Shown: piece after piece, positions 59,392 to 64,000 of the stretch
Layout: every line of letters begins with the position of its first letter
Position numbering within the stretch: position 1 is the stretch's first letter
Source of the DNA: JAUVPB01 sp965223695
GTDB taxonomy: Bacteria > Actinomycetota > Thermoleophilia > Gaiellales > Gaiellaceae
Direction: 5' to 3'
Assembly (NCBI GenBank): GCA_965223695.1
Contig: CBDCXJ010000030.1
Span: 38,261-102,260, forward strand
DNA: 64,000 nt
The notes under the pieces: model-generated
Databases searched by the model: none
What the model was told of the DNA's origin: nothing
What the model saw: only the letters and a program-made list of their open reading frames with translations
Translations under genes and position numbers: made by a program

Positions 59392-59892
59392 CTAGAGGTT
59401 CTCGCTGCCCACGGGCAGCTGCGAGAAGAGCTCGTGACACAGCGCGCGCAAAGGGTCGCACTCCTCGGGAAAGCAGGGCCCTAACCATTCGGGCACGCCA
59501 CGGTCGCCCTCGTAGTAAGGCGGCAGGTGAGATAGCAGCGCGGTACCGCCAACGTCGGGGTCAGTCGAGCCGAAGACGACACGCCCGAAGCCGTGCATCA
59601 CAAGCGTCGTAGTGCACATGATGCAGGGCTCGAGGGTGGAGTAACACGTCATCTCTCTCGCTCGTGGCCACAGCTCGACCGGGACGCGGCGCATCGTCGT
59701 CGTCTCCGCGTGCCAGGCCGGATCGTACGCAGGCACGATCATCGTGTTGTTGCCCTCGGCGATCGGCTCATCGTTGAGCGTGATCACAGAGCCCACGGCG
59801 GGATTTCCGACCTCGTGGCCCTCTCGCGCCAGCTCTACGGCGCGCCGTAGGTGGGCTAGATCTTCAGGACCGACCTCGACCTTTTCTGCCAT
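59392..59892 (-). CDS. Cytidine/deoxycytidylate deaminase family nucleoside or tRNA deaminase
   Basis: A 166-residue zinc deaminase. The His-Ala-Glu motif is in DPAWHAETTTMRRVP, and the two zinc cysteines are in STLEPCIMCTTTLVMHG. AVGSVITLNDEPIAEGNNT is the substrate-proximal strand. The family includes TadA, guanine deaminase and cytosine deaminase. The acidic long C-terminus (YYEGDRGVPEWLGPCFPEEC) is not a standard TadA ending, so a free base or nucleoside is more likely. The gene stands alone, convergent with nothing and followed by the LamG gene. Confidence 0.85.
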   Translation of the reverse strand: MAEKVEVGPEDLAHLRRAVELAREGHEVGNPAVGSVITLNDEPIAEGNNTMIVPAYDPAWHAETTTMRRVPVELWPRAREMTCYSTLEPCIMCTTTLVMHGFGRVVFGSTDPDVGGTALLSHLPPYYEGDRGVPEWLGPCFPEECDPLRALCHELFSQLPVGSENL

Positions 59893-59925
59893 ATCGCCCT
59901 GACAATAGTCGGCAACGCCGGCCGG

Positions 59926-60414
59926 TTACACGGCAAGCAGCGAGTGGAGGTTGCTTGCGGTGTCCTTCATCAGCCGCTGGTGGCCGCCCCTGAAGAACAG
60001 CTCTCGTCGCAAGCTCGGCCGCGGGCCGTGAAGAGGACTACTCACGATGGCGAGCGCTTGGGTCGTGTTGATGTGTTCGTGGAGAACGGCGGTCTCGTCG
60101 GGCTCGTCCACGAGCTCCCATATGAACTGGCCGGCGAGGTAGGGTCGGCTGCGCTCAGGCTGACTGAACTCCAGCAGAACCAGGGAGCCCGAGCGAGTTG
60201 TTTCTTGACGCATCTCGACGTCGAACCTGAGCAAAGGGATTGGCGCCGGCTCGAAGCCGACCGCGCGACGAACGCCATCCGCCGTAGCGGTCCCTCTCAC
60301 GTTGCGTTTCCCGAAGATGCTCGCCTCGCCGACAAGCGGAGCGCTGGCGGGGACGTGCGCCAGCCGATCGGCGCTCGCGCCTGGGAAATGGAACGTCTGG
60401 GTTAGCTCTCTCAT
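59926..60414 (-). CDS. Unknown protein, divergent from an HxlR regulator
   Basis: A 162-residue protein starting MRELTQTFHFPGASADRLAH, with an AAGGAAA Shine-Dalgarno upstream. A frame extends to 60489 but lacks support. Alternating polar and hydrophobic residues (IPLLRFDVEMRQETTRSGSL, PYLAGQFIWELVDEPDETAV) followed by a C-terminal helix (QRLMKDTASNLHSLLAV) suggest a START/SRPBCC-like helix-grip fold, but I cannot confirm this. It is probably controlled by the HxlR regulator encoded 98 bp away in the other direction. Confidence 0.65.
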   Translation of the reverse strand: MRELTQTFHFPGASADRLAHVPASAPLVGEASIFGKRNVRGTATADGVRRAVGFEPAPIPLLRFDVEMRQETTRSGSLVLLEFSQPERSRPYLAGQFIWELVDEPDETAVLHEHINTTQALAIVSSPLHGPRPSLRRELFFRGGHQRLMKDTASNLHSLLAV

Positions 60415-60512
60415 CGACGTTTCCTTCCGTCGGCCATCTTGCGTCGCCGCAACGTGCCACCGGCTGTTGGGTCTGTTAATAGGACTCAAACCTTACGCCG
60501 CTAAGTCGCGTC

Positions 60513-61064
60513 ATGCAACTCAGCTACTTTGGGGACGTGACTCAACGCACCGACTTCTCGGCGATGGCATGCTCGATAGCGCGGGCCTGGGCGGTGATCG
60601 GCGAGCCTTGGACGCCGCTGATCATTCGCGACCTCTCGCTTGGCTTCGCACGATTCGATGACGTTCAGGCCGACCTCGGGATCGCCCGCAGCACGCTGAC
60701 CGACCGGCTGCGCACTCTCGAGCAGGCCGGCGTAATTGTGCGGCGGGCATACCCATCCACGACGCGGACACGACAGGAGTACGTCCTCACCGAGATGGGA
60801 CAGGAGCTCGTCCCGCTCGTTGTCGCCATTTCGCGGTGGGGCGATCGCTGGCTCGACGACGGCAAAGGCCCGCCCATCGTCTTCCGGCATGTGTGCGGGA
60901 CAACGCTGGCGGCGGATCTCGTCTGCGCAGGGTGTCGGCGAGCTGTCGTGGCGAGTGACGTGTCGGCTTTCGCCGGGCCAGGATCGGCGCTCGGCCCGGG
61001 CACGAACAGAGCCGACGTCCTTCCTTCACTGTCGGAGCCCGCGGAGACCGACCATCCCGACTGA
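60513..61064 (+). CDS. HxlR-family transcriptional regulator
   Basis: A 183-residue regulator. The HxlR winged helix covers about residues 20-110: CSIARAWAVIGEPWTPLIIR, the recognition region DLGIARSTLTDRLRTLEQAG and a wing RRAYPSTTRTRQEYVLTEMG. A C-terminal extension with HVCGTTLAADLVCAGCRRAV has three cysteines that might sense redox state or bind metal. A GTG at 60537 is an alternative start. It probably controls the divergent gene at 59926 and itself. I see no gene in the 200 bp that follow it. Confidence 0.87.
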   Translation: MQLSYFGDVTQRTDFSAMACSIARAWAVIGEPWTPLIIRDLSLGFARFDDVQADLGIARSTLTDRLRTLEQAGVIVRRAYPSTTRTRQEYVLTEMGQELVPLVVAISRWGDRWLDDGKGPPIVFRHVCGTTLAADLVCAGCRRAVVASDVSAFAGPGSALGPGTNRADVLPSLSEPAETDHPD

Positions 61065-61264
61065 CGCAACCGAGTCGTCGAACCGAGCGAGGAACCTGCC
61101 GAAGCATGCATCGAACATGTGACACACGGCTGAGGGAAAACCGATTGCCGCAGCGTCCTGGCGGGCTCGTTTGTGCGTTTCTGGGTTGTGCCCTAGGAAC
61201 CGGAGCTTCAGAACACGTCGCGCGCTCGGCGAGCTTCAGTATGGGTCGAGGCGACGCACGCCGG

Positions 61265-62668
61265 TCATGAGCAGGCGTGGACCGCACCGTGGGGGAGCGC
61301 TTCCTGCTCGCTGGCAAGTTCCCAGAGCCGTTGGCAGGCGGCCGCGGCGCTCGAGCGGACAGCCGCCATGTCCGAGCCGACGACTTGCCGATCGAGCACG
61401 ACCGGTCGCCCATTGACAAGGCTGTGGCGGACGTCGTGGCCATTGGAGTAGTAGACAAGGCTGCGGATCGGGTCGAACACCGGCGCGTTGAACGGTGTGT
61501 CCAGATCGACGACGACGACGTCGCCTCGCGCTCCGGCCTCGAGTCGGCTGATATCGGGGTAATCGAGCGCTCGCGCCGCGTGCCAGGTGGCCGAGACAAG
61601 CGCGTGCTCGGCACGCGGATGCCCGACCGCATGCTCGCGAACCTTGCCGAGCAGCGCGGTCAACTTCAGGTTCTCGATCATGTCGTGCGAGAAGGAATCG
61701 GTTGCGATCGCGACGTTGCCGCCGCGGGTAAGCAGCTCCCAGAACGGGCTCGTCAGGCCCTCCTTGGCCTTCCGGTAGGCGGTGTGGACGACGGTCGTGC
61801 CGGTGCGGGCAAGGGCATCCCAGTCGGCCTCGTCCGTGTACGTGATGTGCGTGGCGAGCACGTCCGGGCCGAGGAACCCGATCGACTCGAGGTAGCGAAC
61901 CGGGCTCATGCGTTTCGCCGCTTCGATCGTGCGATTCTCGTCGAGGTGCTGTGCGAGATGCAGGTGGATCGTCGTTCCACGCTCGCTCGCGAGGCGACGC
62001 GTCTCACGCAGGATCTCCTCCGGCACCGTGTCGGACGCATGCGGCGAGAGGTGCACGCGCAGGCGGCCGTCGAGTGTGCTGTCGTGGCTGTCATGCAGTT
62101 CGAGGCCGCGGTGTAGGCCCGCCTCGACGTCGTAGGCGTCGTCCTTGACTATCCGACCGTCGGCGACGTATCCGATCGCAGAGACGTTCCCGGGGTACGT
62201 GAGCCCGAGCGAGGAGCGGAAGCCGAGGCGCTCGACGAGCTCGATCCAGATGTCGGCGCCGCCGAAGTTCTCCTCGACGACCGTGGTGGCGCCGCCGAGC
62301 AGCATCGCGATCAAGTCCCACTCCATGATCGCCGCAAACTCCTCACGGGTGAGGGAGGAATAGCCGAGCCCGAGAAGCGGGATCAAGCTGTGGTAAAAGG
62401 CGCCGGCCTCCGGTAGATCAAGGTCCTCCGAGACGCCACGTGCGGTCGGGGTGCAACCGGCGTGCGTGTGCGCATTCACGAGCCCGGGAAGGACGAGGCA
62501 GCCATCGGCGTCGATCTCGACGTCTGCGCGGCCTGCGTAGGCAGGCTCGACGGAGGCGACCACGCCGTCCTCGATCACAAGATCGACGTTCGCGTGAAGC
62601 TCGGGCCTCTCGCCGCCGCTCCAGACGAGCCCGCCGCGGACGACACTCGTGTGCGGGTGTGCTGTCAT
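61265..62668 (-). CDS. Amidohydrolase (TrzN/AtzB/SAH deaminase-like)
   Basis: A 467-residue metal-dependent hydrolase of the cytosine-deaminase-like group. The N-terminal beta part (VVRGGLVWSGGERPELHANV) leads to the His-X-His motif in LPGLVNAHTHAGCTPT near residue 62. TIHLHLAQHLDENRTIE near 230, ATHITYTDEADWD and AIATDSFSHDMIENLK near 330 supply further ligands. Family members deaminate or dechlorinate triazines, guanine, cytosine and related rings. The ATG at 62668 is used because sequence upstream of it does not look like the family. It fits a region rich in cyclic-amide hydrolysis genes. Confidence 0.88.
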   Translation of the reverse strand: MTAHPHTSVVRGGLVWSGGERPELHANVDLVIEDGVVASVEPAYAGRADVEIDADGCLVLPGLVNAHTHAGCTPTARGVSEDLDLPEAGAFYHSLIPLLGLGYSSLTREEFAAIMEWDLIAMLLGGATTVVEENFGGADIWIELVERLGFRSSLGLTYPGNVSAIGYVADGRIVKDDAYDVEAGLHRGLELHDSHDSTLDGRLRVHLSPHASDTVPEEILRETRRLASERGTTIHLHLAQHLDENRTIEAAKRMSPVRYLESIGFLGPDVLATHITYTDEADWDALARTGTTVVHTAYRKAKEGLTSPFWELLTRGGNVAIATDSFSHDMIENLKLTALLGKVREHAVGHPRAEHALVSATWHAARALDYPDISRLEAGARGDVVVVDLDTPFNAPVFDPIRSLVYYSNGHDVRHSLVNGRPVVLDRQVVGSDMAAVRSSAAAACQRLWELASEQEALPHGAVHACS

Positions 62669-63259
62669 CGGGCTCAACCTTCCTCGGATCGCCTCTGCCG
62701 CTGCACCGCGCCGACGAGCGAAAGAGCAACAGCGGCTACGAATCGCATCACCAGCCCCCCGGAGTAGTCGCAGCCACCGTAGCTCGCCGCCGACTGACAT
62801 GCCGCGGCCGCGGGTGAACGAAAGCTTCCGCGTGGGAGCGTCGATCTGGTGTAAGTCAGCGCTCGGCTCGCCGCGCTCGACCAGACGCCGAGTTTCTCGT
62901 AGAGTCGCACGACGCCCGCGAGGGAGATTCGCGTCAGGGAGGTCTTCATGCACAGGGTGCTCGTTCTCGTCCCGTTCGCCTTCGGCGAAGAGGGTGTCGC
63001 CAACCGGGAGGCTGCCAAGCAGTGGGTAGAGCTCGGGCCTGACATCCAGTTCGATTTCAGGCCGGTCAAGGCCGGACCCGAGATGTACGACTCCTACCAC
63101 GACTGGTTGCTCGCAGACATGTCCATGTACGAGGCGGGTATCACCGCGCAGGATGAGGGCTACGACGCGGTCGTCCTTGACGCGATGAACGATCCAGGTA
63201 TGAGTGCGCTGCGCTCGATCCTCGACATACCGGTCATCGGCCCGGGCAGGGCGTCCTAC

Positions 63260-63600
63260 CTCGAGACGCCGGCAAGCATCCGCTCCAACACGACCCGCGA
63301 GAGCAGATCACGATCGGCGAAATGCTCGTACGTCGCCAGCCTGACCTCGCGTGATCCGTCCGCTGTGCGAACACGCGGCCGCTCAACCTGGACGCGCCGC
63401 CCGCCTAGCGTCACCTCCCCAGACTCGCGACCGTGACGGACCGCACTCCGGTCAAAGTCGTGCTTACCCCTCGGGCCGACAACGTGTTCGACCTCTCCTC
63501 CAACAGTTCACTCATCACGCCAAGCCCGACCCCGACCGACAGCGCGAGCAGTCCCTCCCTCGCTGCCCCGACCAACTGCCCCAGCGCCTCCTGAACGCGT
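63260..63600 (-). mobile_element. IS256/Mutator-type transposase fragment
   Basis: Read on the minus strand this stretch gives VQEALGQLVGAAREGLLALS and VGVGLGVMSELLEE. After a one-base frame change near 63495 it gives EVEHVVGPRGKHDFDRSAVR, EVTLGGRRVQVERPRVRTAD and ATYEHFADRDLLSRVVLERM followed by LAGVS. These are the N-terminal blocks of actinobacterial IS256/Mutator transposases. Only about 112 of some 400 residues are present and no terminal inverted repeats were found, so it is a remnant. The racemase side of the left junction shares a few bases (CGAGACG) with the transposase side. Confidence 0.85.
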
Positions 63601-63665
63601 CGCGCTCATGCTCGGCAACCGCTTCTCGATCCTGACCTACGGAAACCCCGAGGTCCCACGGATGA

Positions 63666-63811
63666 GTCAGTACTATCCTGACCTCTACAGGCCGGCGCTG
63701 CTCGAGGCTGGGCTCATGGAGAAGTGCGCGTCGATCAGGTCAGTACTATCCTGACCTCTACAGGCCGGCGCTGCTCGAGGCTGGGCTCATGGAGAAGTGC
63801 GCGTCGATCAG
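63666..63811 (+). repeat. Perfect 73-bp tandem duplication in the broken racemase gene
   Basis: The 73 bases from 63666 (GTCAGTACTATCCTG...) to 63738 are repeated exactly at 63739-63811. Because 73 is not a multiple of three the duplication shifts the reading frame. Exact identity implies a recent event or an assembly error. Confidence 0.95.
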
Positions 63812-64000
63812 GCAGTTCGACGCCTCGCTCGACGTCGAGCACTTGCTGGGCGGGCGCGAGGAAGAGGCCTACCCGTTGATGGTCGGACGCGTGCCTGCAG
63901 TGCATCGAGGACGGTGCCGACGTCATCTGCCTCGGATCCACGACGATGCACGCGGCCGGCCCCCATCTCGCCGAGGTGGTGCCGGTTCCGGTCATCAACC

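Larger units (their letters stand above)
62948..64000 (+). pseudogene. Disrupted hydantoin / Asp-Glu racemase family gene (runs off the right edge)
   Basis: The 5' part (62948 to about 63267) encodes an intact racemase-family N-terminus, MHRVLVLVPFAFGEEGVANR to IGPGRASYLET, with a GGAGG Shine-Dalgarno. A foreign segment of about 335 bp follows. The same protein then resumes as ALMLGNRFSILTYGNPEVPR near 63604. It is broken again by a 73-bp tandem duplication (63666-63811) and by a frameshift near 63890, after which ADVICLGSTTMHAAGPHL continues to the window edge. With three lesions the gene should be inactive. The two cysteines usual in the active site of this family are also replaced (LDAMNDPG and LGSTTM). 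Confidence 0.85.

Noticed and set aside
61065..61264. Possible small gene or RNA between the HxlR and amidohydrolase genes
   Set aside because: No convincing start, codon pattern or structure was seen in these 200 bp.
62669..63100. N-terminal extension of the amidohydrolase by 144 codons
   Set aside because: The family start fits the ATG at 62668, and the extension overlaps the divergent racemase gene. Apart from the racemase Shine-Dalgarno I see nothing definite in 62669-62947.

Overview
The window is high-GC DNA with dense, often overlapping genes and strongly C/G-ending codons. Together with the style of the lipoprotein signals, the corrinoid, CoxL-type and hydantoinase gene content, and an actinobacterial-type IS256 transposase remnant, this suggests a soil or aquatic actinomycete, perhaps of the Thermoleophilia. 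That taxonomic guess is inference only. I saw no rRNA, tRNA, CRISPR array, phage or plasmid genes. Almost everything is catabolic or transport related.

Layout. (1) 1-6.4 kb: end of a probable hyuA, a hyuB, a SAM methyltransferase, a three-domain RidA protein, a DapA-family lyase and an IlvD/EDD sugar-acid dehydratase. (2) 6.4-16.4 kb: hyuB copy A, hyuA, a ribose-type ABC importer (lipoprotein, permease, ATPase) and hyuB copy B. Copies A and B form a 1877-bp direct repeat, identical as far as I can read by eye except for two sharply bounded diverged islands. (3) 16.4-30.2 kb: two corrinoid-dependent methyl-transfer modules. The first has a URO-D-type methyltransferase, a corrinoid protein, an ASKHA reductive activator and an IclR regulator. 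The second is a tight seven-gene operon with a methyltransferase I, corrinoid protein, activator, pterin-binding methyltransferase II and three little-known proteins. It is divergent from a hydroxyacid dehydrogenase and a MetF-like reductase, with two perfect hairpins in the promoter gap. (4) 30.2-37.8 kb: two cupins, a CoxS/CoxM/CoxL molybdenum hydroxylase, a second divergent CoxL-type subunit and a dienelactone hydrolase. (5) 37.9-52.6 kb: a frameshifted DUF4344 lipoprotein, a GAF protein, hyuB-hyuA, a flavin amine oxidase, both subunits of an N,N-dimethylformamidase-like enzyme, an RraA-like protein, hyuA-hyuB and an unknown protein. (6) 52.7-62.7 kb: a Tat-exported haem peroxidase, a bicupin, a SipW-type signal peptidase with a diguanylate cyclase and two candidate exported substrates, a deaminase, an HxlR regulator and an amidohydrolase. 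(7) 62.9-64 kb: a hydantoin/Asp-Glu racemase-family gene broken by an IS256 transposase fragment, a 73-bp tandem duplication and a frameshift.

How the parts may fit (inference): ATP-dependent hydantoinase/oxoprolinase pairs and the DMFase-like enzyme could open or hydrolyse cyclic and N-methylated amides. The corrinoid modules could strip methyl groups to tetrahydrofolate, and the MetF-like enzyme could feed them into C1 oxidation. The amine oxidase, molybdenum hydroxylase and importer would act around this. The substrate cannot be read from sequence.
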